A DNA stretch of 64,000 nt from Luteibacter sp. 9135 (GCF_000745005.1 NZ_JQNB01000001.1:1667501-1731500), one strand, 5' to 3'. Counted from the stretch's first letter, positions 1-15,434 are shown. The notes: generated by a model from the letters alone, not told the origin. A program made the numbers and translations.

Positions 1-43
1 GATAAGGGTGAGGTCGGTGGTTCGAGTCCACCCAGACCCACCA
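1..43 (+). tRNA. tRNA-Ile (GAU), 3' part
   Basis: The window opens on GAT, which fits the anticodon of the rRNA-operon tRNA-Ile. It is followed by the 3' side of the anticodon stem, a T arm with GGTTCGAGTCC, an acceptor strand ending GGGTCTG-complementary CAGACCC, and a genomically encoded ACCA end. The 5' half lies outside the window. Its position just before tRNA-Ala and 23S is the usual Ile-Ala spacer arrangement of gammaproteobacterial rRNA operons. Confidence 0.93.
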
Positions 44-58
44 CTTGAGATCACTTAT

Positions 59-134
59 GGGGCCTTAGCTCAGCTGGGAGAGCATCTGCTTTGCAAGCAG
101 AGGGTCGTCGGTTCGATCCCGACAGGCTCCACCA
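59..134 (+). tRNA. tRNA-Ala (UGC)
   Basis: A complete 76-nt cloverleaf. The acceptor arms GGGGCCT and AGGCTCC pair with one G-U. The D arm is CTCAGCTGGGAGAG, the anticodon arm has TGC in the loop, the T arm contains GGTTCGATCCC, and CCA is encoded. It is the second tRNA of the 16S-23S spacer and is co-transcribed with the rRNAs. Confidence 0.97.
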
Positions 135-206
135 GTTTTGGTTTAAATGGATGTGTACGCACACAAAGATTGAATTTGAAGCCATCCGGCATTGAGGCCG
201 GTGTGG

Positions 207-219
207 TGTTCTTTGAAAA
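207..219 (+). promoter_or_regulatory. boxA-like antitermination site in the 16S-23S spacer
   Basis: TGTTCTTTGAAAA resembles the boxA element (core GCTCTTTAA) that recruits Nus factors to rRNA transcripts, and it sits in the usual place between the spacer tRNAs and 23S. The call rests on similarity and location only. Confidence 0.5.
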
Positions 220-221
220 CA

Positions 222-326
222 TGTAAACGAGTGACAAGCGTCTTGGTTCAAACCGAACCGAGATAAGTGTTAAGGCGAAACGAAGTGGCTGGATGTATAT
301 GGCCCCGAGGCGACTTGGGGTTATAT

Positions 327-333
<7 letters not shown>
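222..333 (+). other. 5' arms of two nested 23S precursor-processing stems
   Basis: Bases 222-242 are an exact inverted complement of 3270-3290 (21 bp). Bases 314-333 are an exact inverted complement of 3203-3222 (20 bp). The inner stem brings the two ends of mature 23S together; the outer one encloses it. Such long-range duplexes are the normal RNase III substrates that release pre-23S. The spacer between tRNA-Ala and 23S holds nothing else that I recognise. Confidence 0.8.
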
Positions 334-3210
<2,877 letters not shown>

Positions 3211-3333
3211 TATAACCCCAAGACGCTTCACCGTCTTAATCTCTTAACTCGCTGTTCGATTAAAACCCGGACGCTTGTCACTCGTTTACACCCTCTGTGG
3301 AGCCGGCGCTCGAAAAGCGCTGCTCCCACCCCT

Positions 3334-3451
3334 TCCCTGGCGGCCATAGCGGCGTGGTACCACCTGATCCCTTCCCGAACTCAGAAGTGAAACGCGCATG
3401 CGCCGATGGTAGTGTGGCTCAAGCCATGCAAGAGTAGGTCACCGCCAGGGG
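3334..3451 (+). rRNA. 5S ribosomal RNA
   Basis: About 118 nt. The terminal helix is formed by CCCTGGCGG and CCGCCAGGG, and the conserved loop CCGAACTCAGAAGTGAAAC is present. It follows 23S after a spacer of about 120 nt. End positions are uncertain by one or two bases. Confidence 0.96.
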
Positions 3452-3462
3452 CTTTATCCCGG

Positions 3463-3497
3463 AAACCCGGTCTCATCTGAGACCGGGTTTTCTTTTT
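3463..3497 (+). terminator. rRNA operon terminator
   Basis: An almost perfect inverted repeat, AAACCCGGTCT against AGACCGGGTTT around a short loop, is followed by TTTCTTTTT. It lies directly after 5S and is a strong intrinsic terminator for the rRNA operon. Confidence 0.92.
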
Positions 3498-3559
3498 GTC
3501 CGCGCACAGCGCAAGACTTGCAGTACGTCATCGCGAACGTGCTCCAGCCAACCGACCAG

Positions 3560-3585
3560 AAGGCCTCCCCACCCAGGGAGGCCTT
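3560..3585. terminator. hairpin between 5S and the convergent exported-protein gene
   Basis: AAGGCCTCC and GGAGGCCTT form a 9-bp stem with an 8-base loop. A T-rich run follows on the plus strand and only a weak one on the minus strand, so it may act as a back-up rRNA terminator or as the end of the minus-strand gene at 3598. Confidence 0.5.
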
Positions 3586-3597
3586 TGCTTTACGCGG

Positions 3598-4164
3598 TCA
3601 AAGGATGTTGATCTGCGTATACAGCGTGTTGTACGGCGCGTTAGTCGACGTGTTCTGGTACTGGAAGTACCCTGACTCATGACCGTCCACGTTGTACTCG
3701 TCGAGCCAACCAACGACGGTCTGGCCCGGCGTGCATGGCCAGGTGTACTGCGTGCCGGTGATGCAGATACCGGTGCTTGCGTAGCGGGCTGAGCGTGGCA
3801 GCTGACCGCCATCCATCGACGCGATCGGGTTGGCGCCGTAGCCGATCTCGATGATCGCCACGCGTAGCTCGCCACCGCCGTGATTACAGGTCGTGCTGCT
3901 GTTGCCGTTGGTGTATTCCCAACCGCAAGCCGTCGAACCGACCGCGTAGACACGGATGCTGGACAGGGCAGGCGCGGGTGCGCGAGGCACCGGCATCACA
4001 GCGAAATCCATCGGTGGCGTGGGCAGAACACGGCCTTCCGCGGCGAGCGAAGGCAGTGCGGTCATCACGCGCGACGTGGATGAGGCGCCTTCCTGGGCCT
4101 GGATACGCGTGGCTGCGGTGGCGGCGAACGCGAGGGTACAAAGTGCAAAACGTACGGAGTTCAA
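3598..4164 (-). CDS. hypothetical exported protein, 188 aa
   Basis: I do not recognise a family. A TTG start at 4164 is chosen because an AAAGGA ribosome-binding site lies about seven bases before it, and translation from there begins with a typical signal peptide (SVRFALCTLAFAATAATRIQA, cut after QA) of about 22 residues. An upstream ATG at 4230 would bury this signal behind a long basic leader. The mature part is rich in G, S, T, N and Y and has four cysteines (CGW, TCN, ICI, PCT) that could form two disulphides, which fits a secreted protein. It is monocistronic, convergent to the rRNA operon. Function is unknown. Confidence 0.7.
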   Translation of the reverse strand: MNSVRFALCTLAFAATAATRIQAQEGASSTSRVMTALPSLAAEGRVLPTPPMDFAVMPVPRAPAPALSSIRVYAVGSTACGWEYTNGNSSTTCNHGGGELRVAIIEIGYGANPIASMDGGQLPRSARYASTGICITGTQYTWPCTPGQTVVGWLDEYNVDGHESGYFQYQNTSTNAPYNTLYTQINIL

Positions 4165-4459
4165 ACGTGGTTCCTTTCCATAAAGCGAAACATACGCTGC
4201 GCGCCTGATCGGTGGGCAGCGTGCGGACATAGCGCGCTTGTCGGTGCGCTACACGCGGTGCACGGCAATCTGCCCATGCACTACGCGATAAGGATCGCCC
4301 GCCATGTCGCGTGCGAATGTCGGATATGGGCATCAGCGCTGCGCTGAATGGGCAAACGTCCGTTCAATCGCGAAGGGTTTGCGTGGATCGCCGGTGCAAC
4401 ATGACACCCGCGTGATTAGTCGGCATGATGTTGGCGCGTCGTGCAGCAAGGAAAACGCC

Positions 4460-5230
4460 ATGGATACACGTCTCAACCGCAGGCAGGAGGAACTGGTCGC
4501 GATCGTGCAGCGCGAAGGCTTCGTCGGTGTCGACGAACTGGCCAGCCATTTCGACGTGGCGCCACAGACGATCCGTAGGGACCTCAACCTCTTGTCCGAC
4601 GGCGGCCTTATCCGCCGCTACCACGGTGGCGTCAGTGTGCCGGCCAGCAGTGTAGAGAACGTAGCCTACGCGGCACGGCAGACGCTGCAGGCGGTGGAAA
4701 AGAGCCGCATCGCCGAGGCCATCGCGCGACAGATCCCGGATGGCTCATCCCTCTTCATCAACCTGGGCACCACGAACGAGGGAGTAGGGCGCGCGTTGCT
4801 CGACCACCGCGATCTGCGCGTCATTACCAACAACCTCAATATCGCGTTGCTGCTGAGCGACAACCCTACGTTCGAGGTGATCGTCGCCGGCGGCGTGGTT
4901 CGTGGCCGGGACCACGGAGTGACGGGAGAAGCGACCATCGAGCTGATCCGCCAGTTCAAGGTGGACTTCGGCATCATCGGTATATCGGGTATCGAGCTCG
5001 ACGGCACCCTGCTGGATTTCGACTTCCACGAAGTGCGGGTGGCCCAGGCCATCATCGAACACTCCCGCCAGGTGCTCCTCGGCGCCGACCATACCAAGAT
5101 CGGCCGTAACGCCATGGTGCGCCTCGGCGACTTCAGCCGTGTCGACGCATGGTTTACCGACCGGCCGCCGCCCGAGGCCTTGTTGCCTGTGCTGGAAGCG
5201 GCGGGCACGCGGCTCTACGTCGCGGACTGA
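4460..5230 (+). CDS. glpR: glycerol-3-phosphate regulon repressor GlpR (DeoR family)
   Basis: A 256-residue DeoR-type repressor. Residues 1-58 hold the winged helix-turn-helix (RRQEELVAIVQREGF, then VAPQTIRRDLNLLSDGG). The rest is the DeoRC sugar-phosphate sensor domain with GTTNEGVGRAL and the D-F-x-E-V region. Members of this group bind glycerol-3-phosphate and release the glp genes. The ATG at 4460 follows AAGGAAAACGCC, and the length matches E. coli GlpR (about 252). A longer in-frame reading from 4304 has no support. It is transcribed towards glpD, from which it is separated by 340 bp carrying probable operators, so it likely controls glpDFK and perhaps itself. Confidence 0.9.
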   Translation: MDTRLNRRQEELVAIVQREGFVGVDELASHFDVAPQTIRRDLNLLSDGGLIRRYHGGVSVPASSVENVAYAARQTLQAVEKSRIAEAIARQIPDGSSLFINLGTTNEGVGRALLDHRDLRVITNNLNIALLLSDNPTFEVIVAGGVVRGRDHGVTGEATIELIRQFKVDFGIIGISGIELDGTLLDFDFHEVRVAQAIIEHSRQVLLGADHTKIGRNAMVRLGDFSRVDAWFTDRPPPEALLPVLEAAGTRLYVAD

Positions 5231-5396
5231 GCCGAACTGCGCCTTCGGGAGGCCAAGGTGCCTCTTATACCCGCGTAAACATCAGGTTAGCTCCTGCCTA
5301 TGAACGGCGGACGGCCGCATGGCAGCCAGGACTCGCCGGTACCGGCGTGAGTCCACCCCATAGGAAAACGCATCGGTACGCTGCACTGCAGCGTGC

Positions 5397-5512
5397 GATG
5401 TTCGTTTGTGTTCGAATATGCTCATTTCAACGCAGGTGTCGCCCTGCCGAGTCATGGATTGTTCGTTTTCGCTCTCCCAGGCCCTTCCGGCCCGTCGCGA
5501 ACGAACGTACCC
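5397..5512 (+). promoter_or_regulatory. cluster of GlpR-like operator half-sites upstream of glpD
   Basis: Three consecutive elements, GATGTTCGTT (5397), TGTGTTCGAA and TATGCTCATT, resemble the E. coli GlpR half-site WATKYTCGWW. Further TTGTTCGTTTTCG and GCGAACGAACGTA elements follow near 5459 and 5499. They lie between glpR and glpD, where a GlpR operator is expected. The rest of the 340-base gap shows nothing else I can name. Confidence 0.5.
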
Positions 5513-5570
5513 GAGCGTAGGGTGTCCTCGTTTCGGTAGGGCAACGCCTCCAGCCAAGTGGGGTGGTGCA

Positions 5571-7082
5571 ATGGTCGAGCAGGTCGATGTTCTGGTGGTG
5601 GGCGGCGGCGTCAATGGCGTCGGTATCGCCCGTGACGCCGTGGGCCGTGGGCTCTCGGTGTGGCTGTGCGAACGCGACGATCTGGCGTCCCATACCTCGA
5701 GTGCGTCGACCAAGCTGATCCACGGCGGTCTGCGTTACCTCGAGCAGTTCGAGTTCGCCCTGGTCGGCAAGGCGCTGGCCGAGCGCGAGGTGCTGCTGCG
5801 CGCGGCACCCCACATCATCTGGCCCCTGCGCTTCGTGCTGCCGCACCAGCCGCACCTGCGCCCTGCCTGGATGATCCGTATCGGGCTGTTCCTCTACGAT
5901 CACCTGGGCCGTGGCCGGCGCACGCTGCCGGGCTCGCGCCGCGTGCGCTTTGCCAAGCATGTCACCGGCGAGCCGATGCGTGACGATTTCTCGGTGGGCT
6001 TCGTGTACTCCGACGCGTGGGTGCAGGATGCCCGCCTGGTGGTGCTCAACGCGATGGACGCGGTGCAGCGTGGCGCCAAGGTCGAGACCCACACGCGCTG
6101 TGTGAGCGCGCGCCGTGACGGCGATGGGTGGATCGCCGAGCTGGAGTCGCGCGACGGCAGCCGTCACTTCGTCAGGGCGCGTGCGCTGGTCAATGCGGCG
6201 GGGCCCTGGGCCGCCAGCTTCCTCGACGACGTGGCCCACCTGAAGCATTCGCACTCGCTGCGCCTGATCAAGGGCAGCCACATCGTCGTGCCGAAGATCT
6301 ACGATCACCGCTACGCCTACATCTTCCAACAGCCGGATCGTCGCATCGTGTTCGCCATTCCGTACGAGCGCGACTTCACGCTGGTCGGCACCACGGATAT
6401 CGAATACAAGGCCGACCCGTCGAAGCCCAAGATCGATGCCGAGGAAATCCAGTACCTCTGCGAGGCGGCCAACCGCTACTTCAAGAAGCAGCTCACCCCT
6501 GACGACGTCGTGTGGAGCTACAGCGGCGTGCGGCCCCTCCTGCAGGACGAATCGGGCAGTGCGTCGGAAGTCACGCGCGACTACCTGCTGGACATCGACC
6601 AGAACGGCCCGCCGCTGCTCAACGTCTTCGGCGGCAAGCTGACCACGTTCCGCAAGCTGGCCGAGGAAGCCGTCGATAAGCTGGCTCCGCTGCTGGGCAA
6701 CGACAAGCCGGCCTGGACGGCGGATGCCCGTCCGCTGCCCGGCGGCGGCGAGCGCGACATCGACGCGCTGACGGACGATCTCCGTGCGTCGCGGCCGTGG
6801 CTGACCGAGCGCTTTGCCTGGCGCTTGACACACCTGTACGGCACGCGAGCTCGCGACCTGTTGGGCGAAGCCAATGGCCTGGCGGCGCTGGGCACGCATT
6901 TCGGCGCGGACCTCTATCAGGCCGAAGTGGACTACCTGATCCGTCACGAATGGGCGACCGAGGCCGAGGACATCCTCTGGCGTCGCAGCAAGATCGGCCT
7001 GCATGTCGGCAAGGACGACGTGCAGCGCCTTACCGAGTACCTCAATCAGCGTGTCCCGCAGGGGCGCGCCACCCAACCGTAG
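5571..7082 (+). CDS. glpD: aerobic glycerol-3-phosphate dehydrogenase GlpD
   Basis: 503 residues, as in E. coli GlpD (501). It oxidises glycerol-3-phosphate to dihydroxyacetone phosphate at the inner membrane and passes electrons to quinone. The N-terminus holds the FAD-binding Rossmann loop VVGGGVNGVGIARDA (about residues 8-22) followed by the family signature SSASTKLIHGGLRYLE. The C-terminal half has the FGGKLTTFRKLAEEA segment and the GlpD C-terminal domain. The start at 5571 is chosen because the FAD motif should lie within the first ten residues; reading frames open further upstream but would add an unrelated leader. It is the first gene of glpD-glpF-glpK. Confidence 0.95.
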   Translation: MVEQVDVLVVGGGVNGVGIARDAVGRGLSVWLCERDDLASHTSSASTKLIHGGLRYLEQFEFALVGKALAEREVLLRAAPHIIWPLRFVLPHQPHLRPAWMIRIGLFLYDHLGRGRRTLPGSRRVRFAKHVTGEPMRDDFSVGFVYSDAWVQDARLVVLNAMDAVQRGAKVETHTRCVSARRDGDGWIAELESRDGSRHFVRARALVNAAGPWAASFLDDVAHLKHSHSLRLIKGSHIVVPKIYDHRYAYIFQQPDRRIVFAIPYERDFTLVGTTDIEYKADPSKPKIDAEEIQYLCEAANRYFKKQLTPDDVVWSYSGVRPLLQDESGSASEVTRDYLLDIDQNGPPLLNVFGGKLTTFRKLAEEAVDKLAPLLGNDKPAWTADARPLPGGGERDIDALTDDLRASRPWLTERFAWRLTHLYGTRARDLLGEANGLAALGTHFGADLYQAEVDYLIRHEWATEAEDILWRRSKIGLHVGKDDVQRLTEYLNQRVPQGRATQP

Positions 7083-7125
7083 CGCTAGCGCGCTGCCAGC
7101 CATGAAACCGATGGAGAGACGGATC

Positions 7126-9482
<2,357 letters not shown>

Positions 9483-9494
9483 GGCTTTGCGATT

Positions 9495-9580
9495 ATCGCC
9501 CACATCGTGGGCTCCTACAAAGGCACGTACCGTCTGGCGTGCCACAGACCATGTAGGAGCGCACGATGTGCGCGAAAAGC
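9495..9580. repeat. inverted pair of REP elements
   Basis: Two copies in opposite orientation: the reverse form at 9495-9518 (stem type CCAC/GTGG) and the forward form at 9553-9580 (stem type GCAC/GTGC). Each has GTAGGAGC at its foot and GAT as hairpin loop. They fill the gap between the convergent glpK and the PfkB kinase gene, as REP pairs often do. Confidence 0.9.
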
Positions 9581-9594
9581 CACCTGTTGGCGCC

Positions 9595-10530
9595 TCAGCC
9601 CAGCGTGTAACCGAACTGGCTTTCGAATTCCGCGGCGAACTGATCGTACGTGAAGTACTGGTTCTGCGTGCCCGGGTGCTCGACTTTCAGCGCGCCCATC
9701 AGCGAGGCCATCTTGCCGACGGTGGGCCAGTCGTAGCCCTTCATGATGCCGAAGATGAGGCCGGCGCGGTACGCGTCGCCGCAGCCGGTGGGATCGACCA
9801 CCTTGTGCTCGCGGGCGGGCGGGATCTCGATCGTTTCGCCGTTGACGTGGATCTGCGAACCGCGCGGGCCCTGCGTGACGATGTACGCGGTGACCTTCGA
9901 GGCGATGTCCGCGGCGTTCCAGCCGGTGCGCTGCTGCAGCAGCTGCGATTCGTAGTCGTTGACGATGACGTACGTGGCCTTCCCGATCATCGAGCGGAAC
10001 TCGTCGCCGTTGAACAGCGGCATCGCCTGGCCCGGGTCGAAGATGAAGGGCACGCCGCGGGCGGCGAACTCGTCAACGTGCTGCAGCATGGCTTCGCGGC
10101 CGTCCGGCGCGACGATGCCGAACTGGTAGTCCGGGATGTCACGCACGTGGTTCTCGTGCGCGCTGGACATGGCGCCGGGATGGAAGGCCGTGATCTGGTT
10201 GTTGTCCAGGTCCGTGGTGATGAAGCACTGCGGGGTGAACTGGTCGTCGAACTGGCGCACGCCGTCGAGGCGGATGCCGAATTTCTCCAGGTGCGCGCGG
10301 TAGGGCGCGAAGTCCTGGCCGACCGTGGCCACCGGCATCGGCTCGCCGCCCAGTAACTTCAGGTTGTAGGCGATGTTGCCCGCGCAGCCCCCGAACTCGC
10401 GACGCATGGCCGGCACCAGGAAAGACACGTTCAGGATGTGGACCTGATCCGGAATGATGTGGTTCTTGAACTGGTCCTGGAACACCATGATGGTGTCGTA
10501 GGCGAGCGATCCGCAGATAACGGCAGTCAT
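9595..10530 (-). CDS. PfkB-family nucleoside/sugar kinase, probably adenosine kinase
   Basis: 311 residues of the ribokinase/PfkB fold. The substrate-side GGCAGNIAYNLKLLGG motif is near residue 47. The catalytic signature DPTGCGDAYRAG has its base aspartate at D252. Proteins of this length and sequence type in Xanthomonadales are usually annotated as adenosine kinase (adenosine plus ATP to AMP plus ADP); the substrate cannot be proved from sequence. The gene is alone, divergent from mreB, with a 281-bp gap that must hold both promoters, though none stands out. Confidence 0.83.
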   Translation of the reverse strand: MTAVICGSLAYDTIMVFQDQFKNHIIPDQVHILNVSFLVPAMRREFGGCAGNIAYNLKLLGGEPMPVATVGQDFAPYRAHLEKFGIRLDGVRQFDDQFTPQCFITTDLDNNQITAFHPGAMSSAHENHVRDIPDYQFGIVAPDGREAMLQHVDEFAARGVPFIFDPGQAMPLFNGDEFRSMIGKATYVIVNDYESQLLQQRTGWNAADIASKVTAYIVTQGPRGSQIHVNGETIEIPPAREHKVVDPTGCGDAYRAGLIFGIMKGYDWPTVGKMASLMGALKVEHPGTQNQYFTYDQFAAEFESQFGYTLG

Positions 10531-10769
10531 GCGTTGGGCAACCCTGAAGGATGTGATGGCACGACCGTGAACCGGCCGCCGCGAGCGCCGAACGCGAGGG
10601 GTTCGGCAAACCGACGGATCGTACCCAAATTTGTCGCCTTAGGCGACAGGCCAACACGTACAGAATTACGGAAATGCCGCAGCTTCCGCTCGCATCCTCC
10701 GGACTTACAAGACTTTCTTAACTTCTTCGCCTCCGCTTCGCCCTTGCGTGGGGGAGGGCGCCAATCTAG

Positions 10770-11858
<1,089 letters not shown>

Positions 11859-11899
11859 TGGCGGCCGCGCGCGGCGCTTTGGCCGGAGCGCGCTGAACC

Positions 11900-12916
11900 A
11901 TGGCCCTCAATCGCGACGAATCGTCGCCGCTGTTCGCACCGGGCGTGGCGGGAACGCTGCGCCTGATCGTCTACCTGGCGCTGGCCTGCGTGCTGATGGT
12001 CCTGGACCATCGGGGCGGGTGGCTGGGCAACGTGCGCTACGGCCTGTCCATCGTCATCGAGCCCATCTACCGGATCGCCGGCCTGCCGTCGCAGGGTTTC
12101 CAGGCGGCCACGGTGGCGTTCGCCGACCGCCAGCGCCTGACCGAGCAGAACCAGCGGCTGCGTGAAGACCTGCTGCTGGCCAACGCCAAGCTCAACCGCA
12201 TGGCCTCGGTGGCCGAGCAGAACCAGCGCCTGAAGGAACTGCTGGACACCCAGCACAGCCTGTCGCTCAACGTGCAGCTCGCCCGGCTGGTCGGCGTGGA
12301 CCTCGGCCCGTTCCGGCATCGGATCGTGCTCAACCTCGGCGCCCGCGACAAGGTCCAGCAGGGCCAGGTCGTGATCGACGCCCGCGGCGTGATGGGCCAG
12401 ATCGTCGACGTGATGCCCACCACCTCGGTGGCCATGCTGATCACCGACCCCAACCACGCGATTCCCGTCACCATCGAGCGCACCGGCCTGCGTACCGTGG
12501 CCTACGGTTCGCGCGCGGGCGACATGCTGACCCTTCCGACCATTCCGGTCTCGGCGGACGTGCAGGCCGGCGACAAGCTGGTTACCTCCGGCCTGGGCGG
12601 CCGCTTTCCCCCCGGCTTTCCGGTGGGGGAAATACGCGACGTGGCGCAGACGCCGTCCGGCACGTTCCTCTCGGCGCAGGCCAGGCCCGCCGCCGACCTG
12701 GACCGCAGCGAGGACGTGCTGCTGCTGCACGACCTGGCCGAGCCGGCCGGGCCGCCGCCGCTCGCCCCGAACGTCGGTCCGTCGAACAGCCTGGCGCCCG
12801 ACCCCAATGCGGCTCCCACGACGCCGGCCGCCGCGGCGCCGACGCTGCCGTCGGTCACCTCGCCGACGGCCAGCCGCGTTCCCGCGCGCGCCGCGTCCAC
12901 GGGGAGCACGCCATGA
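11900..12916 (+). CDS. mreC: rod shape-determining protein MreC
   Basis: 338 residues. One N-terminal membrane span (about residues 18-36), a coiled coil around residues 68-112 rich in QN-QRL repeats, then the paired beta-barrel periplasmic domain (RIVLNLGARDKVQQGQ; SGLGGRFPPGFPVGE). It scaffolds PBP2/RodA in the periplasm. A proline/alanine-rich tail of about 70 residues after the barrels is longer than in E. coli and probably disordered. Its stop overlaps the mreD start (ATGA), a sign of coupled translation. Confidence 0.95.
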   Translation: MALNRDESSPLFAPGVAGTLRLIVYLALACVLMVLDHRGGWLGNVRYGLSIVIEPIYRIAGLPSQGFQAATVAFADRQRLTEQNQRLREDLLLANAKLNRMASVAEQNQRLKELLDTQHSLSLNVQLARLVGVDLGPFRHRIVLNLGARDKVQQGQVVIDARGVMGQIVDVMPTTSVAMLITDPNHAIPVTIERTGLRTVAYGSRAGDMLTLPTIPVSADVQAGDKLVTSGLGGRFPPGFPVGEIRDVAQTPSGTFLSAQARPAADLDRSEDVLLLHDLAEPAGPPPLAPNVGPSNSLAPDPNAAPTTPAAAAPTLPSVTSPTASRVPARAASTGSTP

Positions 12917-13404
12917 ACCGCATCCGGGTTCGCCAGCTGTGGTTCGCCGCCACGCTGCTGCTGTCGCTGTTCCTGATGCTGATCCCGCTGCCCGGGCCGC
13001 TGACGCCGTTCAAGCCCTACTGGCCGGCGCTGGTGCTGCTGTACTGGTGCCTGCAGTCGGGTGATCGCGTGACGCTGGGCATGGCGTTCTGCCTGGGCGT
13101 GGGCGCCGACCTGTTCGACGGCGTGCTGCTGGGCGAGCAGGCCCTGCGCCTCACCGCCATGGTGTTCATCGCGCTGCGCTTCCGTTCGCGCCTGCGCTTC
13201 TTCCCCATGTGGCAGCAGTCGCTGGCCGTGCTGGGCCTGTTGCTCAACGATCGCGTGTTGTTGCTGCTGATCCGCGTACTCGGCGGCGACCCGGCGCCGC
13301 CGGCGGAATACTGGATCTCGCCGCTGGTGGGCGCGGCGCTGTGGCCGTTCGTGTTCCTGATCCTGGACGACCTCCGCGCCCGGCTGCGCATCCACGAGAC
13401 ATGA
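12913..13404 (+). CDS. mreD: rod shape-determining protein MreD
   Basis: 163 residues, five or six predicted membrane spans, inner-membrane member of the MreBCD complex. The family features are the N-terminal hydrophobic span followed by a proline-rich stretch (LIPLPGPLTPFKPYWPALVLLYW) and GVGADLFDG in the third span. It overlaps mreC by ATGA at its start and mrdA by ATGA at its end, so the five elongasome genes are tightly coupled. Confidence 0.93.
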   Translation: MNRIRVRQLWFAATLLLSLFLMLIPLPGPLTPFKPYWPALVLLYWCLQSGDRVTLGMAFCLGVGADLFDGVLLGEQALRLTAMVFIALRFRSRLRFFPMWQQSLAVLGLLLNDRVLLLLIRVLGGDPAPPAEYWISPLVGAALWPFVFLILDDLRARLRIHET

Positions 13405-15434
13405 AGCGGCGCGCCTCCATCAAGGAAGTGCGGGGCGAGGTGGCGCTGTTCCGGCGCCGTGCCCTGGCCGGGTTCGCGCTGATCCTGGCCGGGCTGGTCG
13501 CCGTGTGCTGCCAGTACGTCAACCTGCAGGTGAACCACCACGACGAGTTCGCCGCGCGCTCGGAGCAAAACCGGGTGAAGCCGCGCGCGATCCCACCCGC
13601 CCGCGGGCTGATCTTCGACCGCAACGGTGTGCTGCTGGCCGATAACGTGCCGGCCTTTCGCCTGGAAGTGACGCCGGAACAGGTGGCCGACATGGACACC
13701 ATGCTGGCCAACCTCGGTGCCATCGTGCCGCTGAGCGACGAGGACATCGCCACCTTCCGCAAGCAGGTGAAGGGTAGCCGGCGCTTCGAGGGCGTGCCGC
13801 TGAAGCTCAAGCTGACCGAGGACGAGATCGGCCGCTTCGACGTCAACCGCTGGCGCTTCCCCGGCGTGGACGTGGTGCCCTACCTCACCCGGCGTTACCC
13901 GATGGGCGCGTCGCTGGCCCATGTCATCGGCTATGTCAGCCGCATCGACGTGGACGACCTGGCCCGCATGGACGAGGACGAGGAGGCCAGCTACAAGGGC
14001 ACCACGCATATCGGCCGCATAGGCATCGAGCGCTCCTACGAAAAACTGCTGCATGGCGCGCCCGGCTACGAGCTGGTCGAGGTGAACGCCGACGGGCGTA
14101 CGCAGGCGGTGTTGGACACCACGCCACCGACGCCCGGCAAGAACATCTACCTGAGCATCGACGTGCGCCTGCAGAAGGCCGCGGAGAATGGCCTGAACGG
14201 CCGCGCTGGCGCGGCGATCGCCATCGATCCGCGCAACGGACAGGTGCTGGCTTTCGCCAGCGTGCCCAGCTTCGACCCCAACCTGTTCGTCAACGGCATC
14301 AGCTCGGCCGACTACAAGGCGCTGACCACCTCGCCCGACAAGCCGCTGTACAACCGCGCGCTGCGTGGCGTGTATCCGCCCGGCTCCACGGTGAAGCCGT
14401 TCCTGGCGCTGGGTGGCCTAACCATGGGCATCCGCCGGCCATCGGACACGGTGCTGTCCACGGGCGAGTTCTGCATCCCGGGGCAGTCGCGCTGTTACCG
14501 CGACGACAAGCGCGGCGGCGACGGCACGGTCAACATGATTCGCGCCATTGAGTTGTCCACCAACACCTATTTCTACCGGCTGGCGCTGGACATGGGCATC
14601 GATCGCCTGTCGCAGTGGATGGGTAGCCTGGGCTTCGGCAAGAAGACCGGCATCGACCTGGTCGGCGAGGTGCCCGGCATCCTGCCGTCGCGCGAATGGA
14701 AGGCCACGCGCAGCAAGGCGGGCTGGTACCCCGGCGAAACCATCATCGCCGGCATCGGTCAGGGCTACTGGGCGGTGACGCCGCTGCAGCTGGCGCACGC
14801 GGTGGCCACGTTCGCGGGCCACGGCATTCCTTACACGCCGCATTTCCTGCTGGATACGCAGGACGGCGTGGACAGCCCGCGCGTGCGCCAGGCATTCCCG
14901 CCCAGCGGGCCGTCCGTGGTGCGCAAGCAGGCGGACTGGGATGCCGTGAACGACGGCATGAAGGCGGTGATCAACTCCGGTGCCGGCACCGGCAGGAAGC
15001 TGGGCATCGGCTTCCCGTACCTGATCGCCGGCAAGAGCGGCACCGCCGAGCGCTTCTCGCGCACCACCAACGCCTACAACGAAAACAAGAACACCGCCTA
15101 CCTGGCCACGCGCCACCGTGCGCTGTTCATCGCCTATACGCCGGCGGACGATCCGAAGATCGCAACGACCGTTGTGCTCGAAGCCGGCGCCTGGGGCGCC
15201 GCGGATTCCGGCCCCATCGCGCGCAAGATCCTCGACCAGTGGGCGGTGGACGAAGGCGGCCCGCGCCCGTCCGACCTGCCGCCGGGCCCGATCGTCACCT
15301 CCGACGCACCGCCCGAGGCGTCGCCGGATGCCCATCCGGACGAGCATCCCGAGGCCTCTCCCGTGCAGGGCGTCCAGCCCGCCGATGGCGCCAGCAGCGC
15401 ACCACCCCCCGACGACAACGGTGAGGACCAGTGA
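13401..15434 (+). CDS. mrdA: penicillin-binding protein 2 (peptidoglycan transpeptidase)
   Basis: 677 residues. An N-terminal membrane anchor (about residues 22-40) and PBP dimerisation domain (ARGLIFDRNGVLLADN) precede the transpeptidase domain with S329-T-V-K332, S386-T-N388 and K545-S-G-T, the three class B PBP motifs. It cross-links peptidoglycan made by RodA during elongation. The ATG at 13401 overlaps the mreD stop. The last 65 residues form an acidic, proline-rich tail with repeated DAxPEASP-like steps, which looks disordered and is not needed for the fold. Confidence 0.96.
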   Translation: MKRRASIKEVRGEVALFRRRALAGFALILAGLVAVCCQYVNLQVNHHDEFAARSEQNRVKPRAIPPARGLIFDRNGVLLADNVPAFRLEVTPEQVADMDTMLANLGAIVPLSDEDIATFRKQVKGSRRFEGVPLKLKLTEDEIGRFDVNRWRFPGVDVVPYLTRRYPMGASLAHVIGYVSRIDVDDLARMDEDEEASYKGTTHIGRIGIERSYEKLLHGAPGYELVEVNADGRTQAVLDTTPPTPGKNIYLSIDVRLQKAAENGLNGRAGAAIAIDPRNGQVLAFASVPSFDPNLFVNGISSADYKALTTSPDKPLYNRALRGVYPPGSTVKPFLALGGLTMGIRRPSDTVLSTGEFCIPGQSRCYRDDKRGGDGTVNMIRAIELSTNTYFYRLALDMGIDRLSQWMGSLGFGKKTGIDLVGEVPGILPSREWKATRSKAGWYPGETIIAGIGQGYWAVTPLQLAHAVATFAGHGIPYTPHFLLDTQDGVDSPRVRQAFPPSGPSVVRKQADWDAVNDGMKAVINSGAGTGRKLGIGFPYLIAGKSGTAERFSRTTNAYNENKNTAYLATRHRALFIAYTPADDPKIATTVVLEAGAWGAADSGPIARKILDQWAVDEGGPRPSDLPPGPIVTSDAPPEASPDAHPDEHPEASPVQGVQPADGASSAPPPDDNGEDQ

